Origin: Collinsella sp.
Lineage (GTDB): Bacteria; Actinomycetota; Coriobacteriia; Coriobacteriales; Coriobacteriaceae
DNA: 64,000 nucleotides
Direction: 5' to 3'
NCBI GenBank assembly: GCA_031295385.1
Contig: JAUMOL010000017.1
Span: 34,581 to 98,580 of the forward strand
In this document: in pieces, positions 16,117-25,515 of the stretch
Layout: each line of letters begins with the position of its first letter
Numbering within the stretch: the first letter of the stretch is position 1
Program-made: the position numbers and the translations under genes
Notes under the pieces: model-generated
Told to the model about the DNA's origin: nothing
Database searches by the model: none
Seen by the model: the letters and a program-made list of their open reading frames with translations, nothing else

Positions 16117-17100
16117 TTACAATTGCGGGTGTGATTTTCGGCGCAAGAAATCGAAATGCGTCTCGCTCAAGATAATCGATAGAAAGATGAGCGCGAAGCC
16201 GGCGAGCAGGCGCGAGGTGAGCGCCTCCCCCATCAGCAGCACCGAGAACAGCACGCCCGAAGGCGACTCCATCGAAAGGAGCAGTGAGCCCGTCGAGGCC
16301 GAGACATGCGCCAAGCCGACGTTTTGGATGAGCAGAGCCGCGCATGTGCAACCAACCGAGAGAAACGCCATCGCGCTGATAAAGCTCGGCGTCCACACGG
16401 ACAGAGGCGCTTGGGTCTCGAATAGCAGCGACGTTGCCAGGCTCAGCACGCCGTTGCCCACAAACATCCAAAACGTGATGACGTTGATGTCCATTTTGCG
16501 ACCGTACTTGGCAGTCACCGCCATCTGGATGGCGAAAAAGACCGCACCCGCCAGCGTAATGACATCACCGATGTTGAATTCAACGCTATCGAGCGCCACC
16601 AAGCCAATGCCCGCCAAGCACAGCAGCGCCGCGCCCAGGTTATAGCGGGTGAGTTTTTCGCCGCTCAGAACGTAGCTCGCAAACGGAACCAAGATGCAGT
16701 ACGTGCCCGTCAAAAACGCGCTTTTGCCTGCCGTGGTCTGTGCCAGGCCGATCGTCTGCAAACCGTAGGCACCCCACATGAGCGCGCCCATGCCAAGTCC
16801 AACAATCAGGTTTCGAGCGTTGAAATGGGCAATGATGCGCTTGTGGAAGATGACAAGCATGACCAACGACGCCGGAAGAAAACGAATGTAGAGCAGCTCG
16901 AACACCGGAACGGTATCGAGCGCATCCTTCATGGTGGTGAAGGAATAGCCCCAGATGACCGCTATCGAAAGCAGCAAGACCTTCCAGAACAGCGGCGAGC
17001 GTGCGCCGGCGCCGCGGGAGGTGCCGCCGGCGCCCAGGTCCTCCCGTGCGACAGGGCTATCGGGCATGTTTTCGATTTCGTTGGCAGCGTATTGGGCCAT
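16117..17100 (-). CDS. DMT-superfamily (EamA) transporter
   Basis: A 327-residue membrane protein with about ten hydrophobic segments arranged as two EamA repeats. A 37-residue cytoplasmic N-terminal extension precedes the first segment (LLLSIAVIWGYSF). The typical GxxxxGWGxxF-like start of repeat 1 and the SMESPSGVLFSVLLMGE segment in repeat 2 are present. Such proteins usually export amino acids or other metabolites; the substrate cannot be assigned here. It is preceded by the terminator of the upstream YhgE gene and followed by its own, so it appears to be a single-gene unit. Confidence 0.9.
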   Translation of the reverse strand: MAQYAANEIENMPDSPVAREDLGAGGTSRGAGARSPLFWKVLLLSIAVIWGYSFTTMKDALDTVPVFELLYIRFLPASLVMLVIFHKRIIAHFNARNLIVGLGMGALMWGAYGLQTIGLAQTTAGKSAFLTGTYCILVPFASYVLSGEKLTRYNLGAALLCLAGIGLVALDSVEFNIGDVITLAGAVFFAIQMAVTAKYGRKMDINVITFWMFVGNGVLSLATSLLFETQAPLSVWTPSFISAMAFLSVGCTCAALLIQNVGLAHVSASTGSLLLSMESPSGVLFSVLLMGEALTSRLLAGFALIFLSIILSETHFDFLRRKSHPQL

Positions 17101-17169
17101 GGAACATCCTCACACTCAATCTTGGCGTGGTGTCCGCACGCGTATGGCTGCGTGCCGCCTCATGGTCAA

Positions 17170-17205
17170 ATAAAAGCAGGGCGCACCGGACCCCCGGCAC
17201 GCCCC
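17170..17205 (-). terminator. Terminator after the YhgE/Pip gene pair
   Basis: GGGCG and CCGG stems (17179-17189 with 17194-17204), interrupted by two mismatches, are followed on the minus strand by CTTTTATTTG. Confidence 0.7.
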
Positions 17206-17301
17206 GCTACTGTAACAACAACCAAGCAGCCCACGCAATTCACTACGCTAAAGCATCGGGTTGGAAGACCTCGATGTTCCGACGGCGTTTACGTGGCTGA
17301 A

Positions 17302-19491
17302 CTAGATCAACTTAGTTGCCTCCAGCTTTTCGATGATCCAGTCGTTGGCTTTGATAACCGGGCGGCGGAAGACGACGCCCAGGGCCAGCGACGGAATCAG
17401 GTAGCTCGCCAAGATGCCCAACTCAATCCAGTACTCCATATGGTAGGCACCGGCCATTGCGGCGTGCATGGCGTTGATGCCGTGGGTAAACGGCAGGAAC
17501 GGGTAGATCGCCTGGAACACGGGACCGGTCATCTCGATGGGGAACGTACCGCCCGAACCGCCGACCTGCATGACCAGCAGCACGACGGCGAGGGCCTTAC
17601 CGATATCTCCAAACGATACCGTAAGCGTGTAGACGATATTGGAGAACACGAGACTCGCGACCCAGCCCGCCAGCACAAACTGCAGCGGGTCGTCGCACTG
17701 AATGCCAAAGAACAGGATGTCGCCCGCACACACGAGTGTTGCCTGCAGCAGAGCCAGACCGCCAAAGAACAGGTAGCGACCCAAGTAGATCTCGTGCAGG
17801 CGCACGGGGATGAGCTCGTTGATAAGCTCATCATCAACCGAGACCTTCATCATGGCCGCCAGTACGATCGAGCCGACCCATAGCGACAGAATCGTGTAGA
17901 ACGGCGCCATGGCCGAACCGTAGTTGCGGATCGGATAGACCGGCTTACGGTCGAGTGCGACAGGGCCGGAAAGCGACACGGCGAGGGCATCGGGGTCGCT
18001 GCCAATCATTGTCTTAATCATGGCCAGGTCACCCGAGATCAGAGCGCTATCAAGCTCGTCCTTAAAGGCACTGATCTTGTCCGACGCCTCGCCCAGCTGA
18101 TCGGAAGCCTTGTTGACGAGCCTTGCAGCCTTGGAGAGACCCTTCGCGAGCGAACCGGATGCGTCGGTCAGGCCGTCTACGGCGCTATCCAGATCGCCCG
18201 AGATACCATCGAGCGAGTCTAGAATGCCCGAGACGGTCTTCTTGAGCTCCTTGGCCTTAACCGAGAACGTGGAATCGTAATCGGATTTGGCGCCCGCGAT
18301 GCCGGCCTTGGCATCGGCGATGGCCTGATCGACCTCGGCACGCGACTTATTAACCTCTGCCATGCTGTCAGAGAGAGACTTCGCGGTGGCCGTCAAGTCC
18401 TTGGCGTTGTTGCGATACTCCACAGCAATCCTGCTCAGCGATGTTGCCACAGACTTGAGGCTGTCCTGGAGTTTTTCGTCAGTCACCTGATCGGCAAAGC
18501 TGCGGAGCTGGTCGGCCGTGGCGTCGATATCGTCGGCACGCGTGTTGAGCGCCGCCGCGGCATCGTTGAGCTGGGACACTGTAAGGTAGGCATGTTGATT
18601 CGCGGCATCAAATGCCTTCGCAAGCTCGGCGGACACGTTGTCAAACGAGCCCGCGCTTCCGTCAATCGCGGCATTGATGGCGTCGTTGGCGTCCTTCAGC
18701 GCTTCCTTGGAATCGCTAATACCGCTCTTGACATGCTCCATCAGCTGCTTCGTTGACTCATCGACCGTGCCCGTCTGCTTGAGCATGCCGCTCGCCGACG
18801 TCAGCGAATCGGACGTGGAGCTCAAAATGCCCGCCAGCGACGAAGCATTTGCCCGAACGTCTCGCAGGTCCTCAATCGAATCGCCGAGCGTCGAGGACAG
18901 GTTGGCGATAAAGTTACCCACCTGGTCGGTGCTCATGTAATCGAGCAGGCTGGACACCGTCTTAAGACCGATCGTCGTAATGGTCTCGGTAAAAGTTTTG
19001 TTAACCTGGCTCTGGACGGCGCTCGAACCCTTCTCGGTCACGATCTGCGCAATGGCGTTGGCCTTCTGATTCTCGTAGAACTCGATATCGGCATGCTTCA
19101 CGTCGGTCGAGAAAAGCGTCATCATGTCAGCGCTAAACGTTTTGGGGATAACGACGGCAGCATAGTACGCGCCCGACTTAACGCCCTCGATAGCCTTTTC
19201 GCGATTGTTGAGCACAACCCAATCGAAGCTCTCGTTGCCGCGCAGGGTGGCGGTTACGTTTTCGCCCACGTTGACCTCGACGGGAATCAAATCGCTCTCG
19301 TAGCCCTCGTCGGTGTTGACCACGGCGATCTTAAGATTGCCGGTGTTGCCGTACGGATCCCAGCTGCCGGCGATGTTAAACCACGCGTACAGACACGGTA
19401 CGATAATGAGGCCCATCACGACAACCAAGCCGATCACGGAGCGAGACACGTTTTGGACATCGCGCTTAAACAGATGCAGGATGTTCTTCAT
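17302..19491 (-). CDS. YhgE/Pip family membrane protein, shorter paralogue
   Basis: A 729-residue protein of the YhgE/Pip family, which includes phage-infection protein and ESX/type VII-associated membrane proteins. It has one N-terminal membrane segment (about 20-40) ending in the family motif SWDPYGNTG. A long extracellular region follows, rich in Ala, Ser and Asp with predicted coiled coil (about 200-490), and then a C-terminal block of about six membrane segments with ABC-2-like character. The ATG directly follows the stop of the upstream paralogue (TAAATG), so the two are translationally coupled. The family's role is not settled; cell-envelope export is the usual suggestion. Confidence 0.92.
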   Translation of the reverse strand: MKNILHLFKRDVQNVSRSVIGLVVVMGLIIVPCLYAWFNIAGSWDPYGNTGNLKIAVVNTDEGYESDLIPVEVNVGENVTATLRGNESFDWVVLNNREKAIEGVKSGAYYAAVVIPKTFSADMMTLFSTDVKHADIEFYENQKANAIAQIVTEKGSSAVQSQVNKTFTETITTIGLKTVSSLLDYMSTDQVGNFIANLSSTLGDSIEDLRDVRANASSLAGILSSTSDSLTSASGMLKQTGTVDESTKQLMEHVKSGISDSKEALKDANDAINAAIDGSAGSFDNVSAELAKAFDAANQHAYLTVSQLNDAAAALNTRADDIDATADQLRSFADQVTDEKLQDSLKSVATSLSRIAVEYRNNAKDLTATAKSLSDSMAEVNKSRAEVDQAIADAKAGIAGAKSDYDSTFSVKAKELKKTVSGILDSLDGISGDLDSAVDGLTDASGSLAKGLSKAARLVNKASDQLGEASDKISAFKDELDSALISGDLAMIKTMIGSDPDALAVSLSGPVALDRKPVYPIRNYGSAMAPFYTILSLWVGSIVLAAMMKVSVDDELINELIPVRLHEIYLGRYLFFGGLALLQATLVCAGDILFFGIQCDDPLQFVLAGWVASLVFSNIVYTLTVSFGDIGKALAVVLLVMQVGGSGGTFPIEMTGPVFQAIYPFLPFTHGINAMHAAMAGAYHMEYWIELGILASYLIPSLALGVVFRRPVIKANDWIIEKLEATKLI

Positions 19492-22308
19492 TTATGCCTC
19501 ACCTCCTTTGGAGTGCTTGCCAAGCGCGGTGGTATCTCCATCATTTGTGGCTGTGCTGTCGCTGCCCTGAGATTTATGGTGCGAGCCGATATGCGGCAAG
19601 CGGCCCGTGGACTGATCGCCGTCCTTGGCACCACGCTCGCTGGCGTTGAGGCCAAACATGTGGCGGGCGGCAGGAATGGCGGCCGTGTGTTCGCGCATCT
19701 CGCGACGCAGGTCCTCATCCGAAAGCGCCGAGATGCGCATCTGGGTGTTGAGGCTCGCGCGGATGTACTCGATGTTGATGAGCCAGCCGCAGATGGCAAT
19801 GACCGAGATAATCCAGATGACCAGTAGAATGATCTTGCCATTGTTGTCGATATCGAGAACCGTCGACAGAACGAAGAGCAGCACCTGCACGCCGACTACA
19901 GCGGCGAAACCGCCCTTGATGTAGTACGGGTAGCGATGTTCAAAGGCGACCGCATGATCGAGTAGTTCGCGACGGTACGAATCGGAATCGAGCATGACAC
20001 GCATGGCCGTGCGCAGCGAGTAGCGCTGGCGCGGCAGGTCATTGGACTCGCAGATCATAAGGCCTGTCGTAGAAAGCTGCTTGTCAAAGAGCAGGTTGAG
20101 GTTGAGCAGCAGCGGACGCAGCTGCAGACCGATAAAGAGCGCCACGATCAAGAACGCGCCCAGAATGCACAGGTTAAACAGGTAGTTGAACGAGTACATG
20201 CCGCCGACGGTCTCGCGCAGCAGATTAATGCCGTAGGTAAAGGGCAGCAGCGGATGCAGCCATTGGAAGAAGCCGGGCATCATCTCGATGGGATACATGC
20301 CCGACGAACCCGGGATCTGCACGATGACAAGAATGACGCCGATAGCCTTGCCGATATGCTTAAACGTGGTGGACAGCGCATAGATGATGTTGACGTACGT
20401 AAACGAGATGGCGATGCCACCCAGCACGAACAGCAGTGGGTTGACGCACTGTACGCCAATGACCAGATCACCCACCGTAACGATGATGGCCTGTAACGCG
20501 CCCAGGATCACCAGGAGCATCCAACGACCGAAGTAGCCCTGGCGCGCCGTAAAGCTGCCAATGCCCTCGCGATCGACCTCGAGCTTGTAGATGGCGATGA
20601 GTACGTAACCGCCCACCCAAAGCGCAAGGTTAGTGTAGAAGGGGGCAATACCCGAACCAAAGCTCTTGACCGGATAGATCGACTTGGACGTCAACTCAAC
20701 CGGAGATGCCATAAAGTCGGCAACGTCATTGACATCGACGCCCATCAGATCAGACAGCTCACCCATGGACTCGGAGGTCTGCAGCGCCGCGATGTCATTG
20801 GCGGCGGTTGCAAGCTTGTCCTGGACCTTGGCAAGCGAGGAATCGGTCTGGGACAACGTGGTCTTGGCCTGGCCGAGCGTAGCGCTAAGCTGCGCCAACG
20901 TGCCGCGCGCATTTGCAAGTGTAGGTGTCATACCCGAGACGATACCGGTCAGGTCGCCCGAAACGGCAGCAAAAGAGTCGAGCGCGCTCGAGGCCTTCGG
21001 CAGCGCGTTTTGGCCCAAGTCCGTCTGGGCTTGGCCAAGGTTGGTCGCACCGGTATGAATTGCGTTATTGATAGCGTCACTGGCACCCGAAACAGCCGCT
21101 GCGTCATTCGCCATGGCGCTCGACTGCGCGGACAGACCGTCCTTGATGCTCTGAAGCTTTTCATTCTGCTCTCGAAGCAAATCGATGGTCGATACAATGC
21201 GCGCGTCAATTTCCTCGGAACCTGTCGACGTGTCATTGGCGAGAATCTCCAAGTGCCCGATAACGGCCTTATTGTGGTCGATCGTCGCTTGAAGAGACTC
21301 GAGCGAGTTGTCGATACGGGTGGTCGTAGATGTGACCGCGCCCGTCAGCTTGCCGATGGCAGCGTTCGCAGAGGCCGACGTCTTGGTGAGCGCAAGGCTG
21401 CCTTCCGAGAGCGCCTTGGAGAGCGAGGTGATGGAGTTGACCGCCGTGGTGCGAGCTTCGCTCAGCAGGTCGTTGCCCTGGGAGATCGCCTGCGTCAGCG
21501 ACGGTGCCTGGCCTTGCAAGCCGGCAAGTGCCGCATCAGCCGAGGCGATAGCGCCACTCGTCTTATCGATGGCGGCATTCATATCGCCAATCGAATCGCG
21601 CACCTCGCCCAAGGTGTCGGACGCCTCGGACACCGAACTTGCCAGCGAGTCCTGAGTCTGGGTTGCCTTGTCCTTTAAATCGACACCGGCATCCTTGGCG
21701 ATACCGGCAACAGTCTTGCCTACCGTAGAGACAAATTCCGAGTTGATCTGCTCCTCGATGGTGTTTGCACCGGTATCGGTAACCTTGGGCGCAATGGCGC
21801 TCTTCTTCTCATTGACGTAGTACGTGAGCTTGGGCTGATGGTAGTTGCCGTCGAGCATCGAAACCAGGTTATCCGAGAAGTTCTTGGGAATCACGATAGC
21901 GGCATAGTACTCGCCGCTCTCGACGCCCTCCTTGGCATCGGCCGTCGAGTCGACGAACGTCCAGCCCAACTGATGATTCTCCTTGAGCTGGTCGACCACT
22001 TTGTCGCCAGCGTTGAGCTCACCCACCAAGTCGTTTTGGGTGCCTCGATCGTTGTTGGCGATAGCAATCTTGATGCCTTGGGTGTTTCCATACGGATCCC
22101 AGTTTGCCACGATGTTATACCAGGCATACAGCGAGGGAATAACGCACACGCCTAGGGTAACCACCAGGGCGACGGGGTTCACAAGCAGTCGCTTAATGTC
22201 GCGCTTAAATATCGCAAAGGACACCTTTGCATTGGATAGTTTGCTGCCGAGACTCACGCTTGGACCATCCATCCTGTCGTTAAATCGAATCGTACTATCG
22301 ACAACCAT
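19492..22308 (-). CDS. YhgE/Pip family membrane protein, longer paralogue
   Basis: A 938-residue relative of the next gene, with the same plan: one N-terminal membrane segment followed by NWDPYGNTQG, a long Ala/Ser/Thr-rich coiled extracellular region, and a C-terminal multi-pass domain. It adds about 200 residues at the C-terminus, including two more membrane segments and a charged tail (HSKGGEA). The ATG at 22308 has no obvious ribosome binding site. An ATG at 22272 (preceded by GACAGG) would shorten it by 12 residues, so the start is uncertain. Together with the downstream paralogue it may form a heteromeric envelope complex, which is inference from tandem placement. Confidence 0.9.
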   Translation of the reverse strand: MVVDSTIRFNDRMDGPSVSLGSKLSNAKVSFAIFKRDIKRLLVNPVALVVTLGVCVIPSLYAWYNIVANWDPYGNTQGIKIAIANNDRGTQNDLVGELNAGDKVVDQLKENHQLGWTFVDSTADAKEGVESGEYYAAIVIPKNFSDNLVSMLDGNYHQPKLTYYVNEKKSAIAPKVTDTGANTIEEQINSEFVSTVGKTVAGIAKDAGVDLKDKATQTQDSLASSVSEASDTLGEVRDSIGDMNAAIDKTSGAIASADAALAGLQGQAPSLTQAISQGNDLLSEARTTAVNSITSLSKALSEGSLALTKTSASANAAIGKLTGAVTSTTTRIDNSLESLQATIDHNKAVIGHLEILANDTSTGSEEIDARIVSTIDLLREQNEKLQSIKDGLSAQSSAMANDAAAVSGASDAINNAIHTGATNLGQAQTDLGQNALPKASSALDSFAAVSGDLTGIVSGMTPTLANARGTLAQLSATLGQAKTTLSQTDSSLAKVQDKLATAANDIAALQTSESMGELSDLMGVDVNDVADFMASPVELTSKSIYPVKSFGSGIAPFYTNLALWVGGYVLIAIYKLEVDREGIGSFTARQGYFGRWMLLVILGALQAIIVTVGDLVIGVQCVNPLLFVLGGIAISFTYVNIIYALSTTFKHIGKAIGVILVIVQIPGSSGMYPIEMMPGFFQWLHPLLPFTYGINLLRETVGGMYSFNYLFNLCILGAFLIVALFIGLQLRPLLLNLNLLFDKQLSTTGLMICESNDLPRQRYSLRTAMRVMLDSDSYRRELLDHAVAFEHRYPYYIKGGFAAVVGVQVLLFVLSTVLDIDNNGKIILLVIWIISVIAICGWLINIEYIRASLNTQMRISALSDEDLRREMREHTAAIPAARHMFGLNASERGAKDGDQSTGRLPHIGSHHKSQGSDSTATNDGDTTALGKHSKGGEA

Positions 22309-22458
22309 TGTAGTAGGCGCTTTAACGTCTCAAAGCACAATGGTGTTGAGTTTTGCGGGTAGCAATATACTACGAAGATGAGTTAACGTACAGATGTACA
22401 GTATCCTAAATTTCAGCAGGTCACAAAACCACAACCCGCACAAATTAGCAATTCAAAT

Positions 22459-22741
22459 AGTCATCGGGGACGTTCTTAAACGACTAGTCAAACAAAAACG
22501 TCCCCAATGACTACTTAGGACCACGGCAACGTCGATGTTTTGGCAATGCCAGCGAGCGGGCGCCAGAGCGAACAAATTGGCATGAAAAGAGGACGGCATA
22601 GACCTTCTGGTCATGCCGTCCTCTTTGAATGACAAGTTGTCGCTCTGGCGCCCGCGCAGCGTCGACTGGTCCGCCGTTCGTTAGAACGGCGGAACTGAGG
22701 GCAGCGTCGGCCGGTTACGCGGTTTGGTAAAACCGCGTAAC
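22459..22741. repeat. Four consecutive hairpins between YhgE and htpG
   Basis: 22459-22512: 19-bp stem whose two non-Watson-Crick positions are G-U in minus-strand RNA. 22558-22653: outer perfect stem GGGCGCCAGAGCGA with an inner AAGAGGACGGCATAGACC hairpin related to 14626-14715. 22668-22692: perfect 10-bp CCGCCGTTC hairpin. 22716-22741: ACGCGGTTT hairpin that ends eight bases before the htpG stop. The interval 22309-22748 has no gene, and these are probably the htpG 3' region. Confidence 0.75.
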
Positions 22742-22748
22742 TACCTAA

Positions 22749-24773
22749 TTACATAAGTTCGCAAATGGCCGCCGCGAAGGCAACGGGGTCCTCGGGGAGG
22801 ATGCCCTCGACCAGCAGAGCCTGGTCATAGAGCAGACCGGAGTACTGCTTGATCTTGTCGGCGTCGCCTGCCTTCTGGGCAGCGACAAGCTTGTCGAAGA
22901 CCGGGTGCTTGGCGTTGAGCTCGAGCACGCGCTGGCTCTTGGGCATACCGTCGGGCGCGCCCTCGGGACCCTTCTGGAGCACCTTCTCCATCTCGAGCGA
23001 AAGCGGGCCCTCGGTGGTGATGCAAGCGGGGGCATCGGTCAGGCGCGCGGAGACGGCAACTTTCTCGACCTTGTCACCGAGCGCCTCCTTCATAGCGCTG
23101 AAGAGGTCCTCGTTTTCCTTGGTGGCGTCCTCGGCCTCCTTCTTCTCGTCCTCGGTCGCCAGATCAAGATCGCCAGTCGCAACGTTCTTGAGCTCTAGAT
23201 GACGATCCTCGACCTCGGGCTCGGCACCGTCGGCCACAGCCTTCTCGGCAGCCTCGCGGGCAGCATCGTCCTCGTAGACCTTGGGCATATCGGCGGCAAC
23301 GTACTCACGCATGGCCTGGAAGGTGAACTCATCCACATCCTGCGTCAGCAGCAGCACGTCATAGCCGCGGTCGAGCACGCCCTTTACCACGGGCATCTTG
23401 GCCAAGCGCTCGCGCGAATCGCCGGCGGCGTAGTAGATGGCCTTCTGATCCTCGGGCATGCCCTCGGCATACTCGGCCAGGGTAATCATCTTCTGTTCCT
23501 TGGCAGACCAGAACAGCAACAGGTCGGCGAGCTCATCGGCCTTCATGCCATAGCTCGAGTAGATGCCGTACTTAAGGCCGCGGCCAAAGTTCTCAAAGAA
23601 CTTCTCGTAGGCCTCGCGGTCGTTGTCACGCATATCCTCAAGATCGGCAGTAATCTTCTTCTCCACGCGCTTGGCGATGGCCTTGAGCTGACGGTTCTGC
23701 TGCAGCGTCTCACGCGAGATGTTGAGCGACACGTCGGCGGAATCCACGACGCCGCGGACAAAGTTGTAGTAGTCGGGCAGCAGGTCGTCGCACTTCTCCA
23801 TGATCAGGACATTGGAGCTGTAGAGCGCCAGACCCTTCTCGTAATCCTTGCTGTACAGATCGAACGGCGCGCGGCCCGGCACAAACAGCAGGGCGTCGTA
23901 CTCGAGCGTGCCCTCGGCGTGGAAGCTGATGGTGCGTGCCGGATCGTCAAAGTCGTGGAACGTGGACTTGTAGAACTCGTCGTAGTCCTTCTGCTCGACA
24001 TCGGAGCTGCGCTTCTTCCAGATCGGTGTCATGGAGTTGACGGTTTCGAGCTCCTGGTAGTCCTCGTACTCGGGCTTGTAATCGTCGCCAGCATCCTCGG
24101 GCTTGGGCTTCTGGCGGCTCTTGGACACCATCATCTGGATCGGGTAACGCACATAGTTGCTGTACTGCTGAATCAGGCTCTTGAGGCCCCACTCGGTCAG
24201 GAAGCGATCGTAGGTCTCGGCCTCGCCGTCGGCATCGAGCTTCTCGTTCTCGCGCAGCGTCAGGATGACATCGGTACCGTGCTCGGCACGCTCGCCGTCC
24301 TCGATGGTGTAGCCCTCAAGACCGTCGGATTCCCACACATGGGCGACATCCTCGCCATAGGCGCGGCTGACGACCTTCACATGGCTGGCGACCATAAAGG
24401 CCGAGTAGAAGCCCACGCCAAACTGGCCGATGATGTCGACATCCGAACCCTGCTGCTCGGCGTTCTCGGTCTTAAACTCCTCGGAGCCGGAATGGGCGAT
24501 GGTGCCCAGATTGCGCTCGAGCTCCTCGGCGGTCATGCCAATGCCGTTATCCGAAATCGTGATGGTGCGGGCGTCCTTATCAAAGGAGACGCGAATGGCC
24601 AGGTCGCCCTGGTCGATCTTAACGCTCGGGTCCTGCAGGCTCTTAAAGTTGAGCTTGTCGACGGCGTCGCTCGCGTTAGAGATAAGCTCGCGCAGGAAGA
24701 TTTCCTTATTGGTGTAGATGGAGTTGATCATGAGGTCGAGCAGTTTTTTGCTCTCGGTCTTAAATTGACGCAT
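22749..24773 (-). CDS. htpG: Chaperone HtpG (Hsp90)
   Basis: A 674-residue ATP-dependent cytoplasmic chaperone. The N-terminal GHKL ATPase domain carries ELISNASDA (about 29-37), the DNGIGM box and GQFGVGFYSAF. A charged linker (KPKPEDAGDDYKPEYED) leads to the middle domain and then the dimerisation domain, whose acidic stretch lies around 540-575. The length is slightly above E. coli HtpG. It stands alone in the genome here, with a 14-bp perfect palindrome about 140 bases upstream (24911-24924) that could be an operator. Structured repeats follow its 3' end. Confidence 0.97.
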   Translation of the reverse strand: MRQFKTESKKLLDLMINSIYTNKEIFLRELISNASDAVDKLNFKSLQDPSVKIDQGDLAIRVSFDKDARTITISDNGIGMTAEELERNLGTIAHSGSEEFKTENAEQQGSDVDIIGQFGVGFYSAFMVASHVKVVSRAYGEDVAHVWESDGLEGYTIEDGERAEHGTDVILTLRENEKLDADGEAETYDRFLTEWGLKSLIQQYSNYVRYPIQMMVSKSRQKPKPEDAGDDYKPEYEDYQELETVNSMTPIWKKRSSDVEQKDYDEFYKSTFHDFDDPARTISFHAEGTLEYDALLFVPGRAPFDLYSKDYEKGLALYSSNVLIMEKCDDLLPDYYNFVRGVVDSADVSLNISRETLQQNRQLKAIAKRVEKKITADLEDMRDNDREAYEKFFENFGRGLKYGIYSSYGMKADELADLLLFWSAKEQKMITLAEYAEGMPEDQKAIYYAAGDSRERLAKMPVVKGVLDRGYDVLLLTQDVDEFTFQAMREYVAADMPKVYEDDAAREAAEKAVADGAEPEVEDRHLELKNVATGDLDLATEDEKKEAEDATKENEDLFSAMKEALGDKVEKVAVSARLTDAPACITTEGPLSLEMEKVLQKGPEGAPDGMPKSQRVLELNAKHPVFDKLVAAQKAGDADKIKQYSGLLYDQALLVEGILPEDPVAFAAAICELM

Positions 24774-24885
24774 GTGCAGTCCTTTCGCGCTACCCCCGCC
24801 CGCAAAAACGGCCCGGTCGCCCGAGCCGCATCGCAGACCTGCTATGTTCAGACTTAGATTTTATAACCCATTAGCGCGCATATAT

Positions 24886-24924
24886 ACATACGGAATCGAA
24901 AAACTGTATGTCAGAGCGCTCTGA
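24886..24924. promoter_or_regulatory. Inverted repeats upstream of htpG
   Basis: TCAGAGCGCTCTGA (24911-24924) is a perfect 14-bp palindrome with an AGCGCT centre like LacI-family operators. Next to it CATAC (24886-24890) and GTATG (24905-24909) form a second inverted pair. They lie between the GNAT gene and htpG. Neither CIRCE nor HAIR heat-shock consensus is seen. Confidence 0.45.
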
Positions 24925-24975
24925 TGCGCCAATTGCCAAGGAGTGTCCCAAACTGCCGGCAGGAAAGGAACGTCC

Positions 24976-25476
24976 CTATCTGCCATCTACGCGCTTGGCC
25001 ATCCAAGCATGGGGCTGGCCCTCGTCTTCGTAGTCCACCGGGGCAATCTGCGTGTAGCCCGCCTTGGCATAGAGCGGCAGCACGTATTCCTGAGCATGCA
25101 GCTTAATGAGCTTGGCGCCGGCATCACGCGCGCACGTATCACTGGCCTCGACAATCTTGCTCGCCAAACCGCGACGGCGCATGCTCGGCAGCACGGCCAC
25201 GCGCCCCATAATGTAGGTCTCCCCCGCCGCGACGCCTTCGTCCAAGTCGCACGCCGGCGACACCGGAGCCTCTGCGTCAGCCGCGCGCTCAAGCTCTTCG
25301 GGAAACACGCGCGAGCAACCGGCAAGCTCGCCGTCTACATAGAGCGTCACATGAATGCAGTTCGGATCCTCGTCGATGGCGTCGAACTCATTCTCGTAGC
25401 CCTGCTCGTCCATAAAAACGACGCGGCGCACCAACGCCGCGTCATCAAAGCATCCCGTCTTAAGTTGGATATCCAT
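24976..25476 (-). CDS. GNAT-family N-acetyltransferase
   Basis: A 166-residue acetyltransferase. The start region DDAALVRRVVFMDEQGYENEFD is typical of GNAT proteins close to the PanZ/ElaA-like group. Motif A is seen as MGRVAVLPSMRRRGLASKIV (acetyl-CoA pyrophosphate loop RRRGLA), followed by LHAQEYVLPLYAKAGY, the family's C-terminal strand and Tyr. The ATG at 25476 follows GAAAGGG; six extra residues upstream are not needed. The substrate is unknown. It lies 40 bases downstream of cpsB on the same strand but has no evident functional link to it. Confidence 0.9.
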   Translation of the reverse strand: MDIQLKTGCFDDAALVRRVVFMDEQGYENEFDAIDEDPNCIHVTLYVDGELAGCSRVFPEELERAADAEAPVSPACDLDEGVAAGETYIMGRVAVLPSMRRRGLASKIVEASDTCARDAGAKLIKLHAQEYVLPLYAKAGYTQIAPVDYEDEGQPHAWMAKRVDGR

Positions 25477-25515
25477 GGCTGCCCTTTCATTCAATGCGAA
25501 CGTTAGGGACAGATA

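Noticed and set aside
23199..24857. A 552-residue frame antisense to htpG
   Set aside because: Shadow of htpG, with no start signal or motif.
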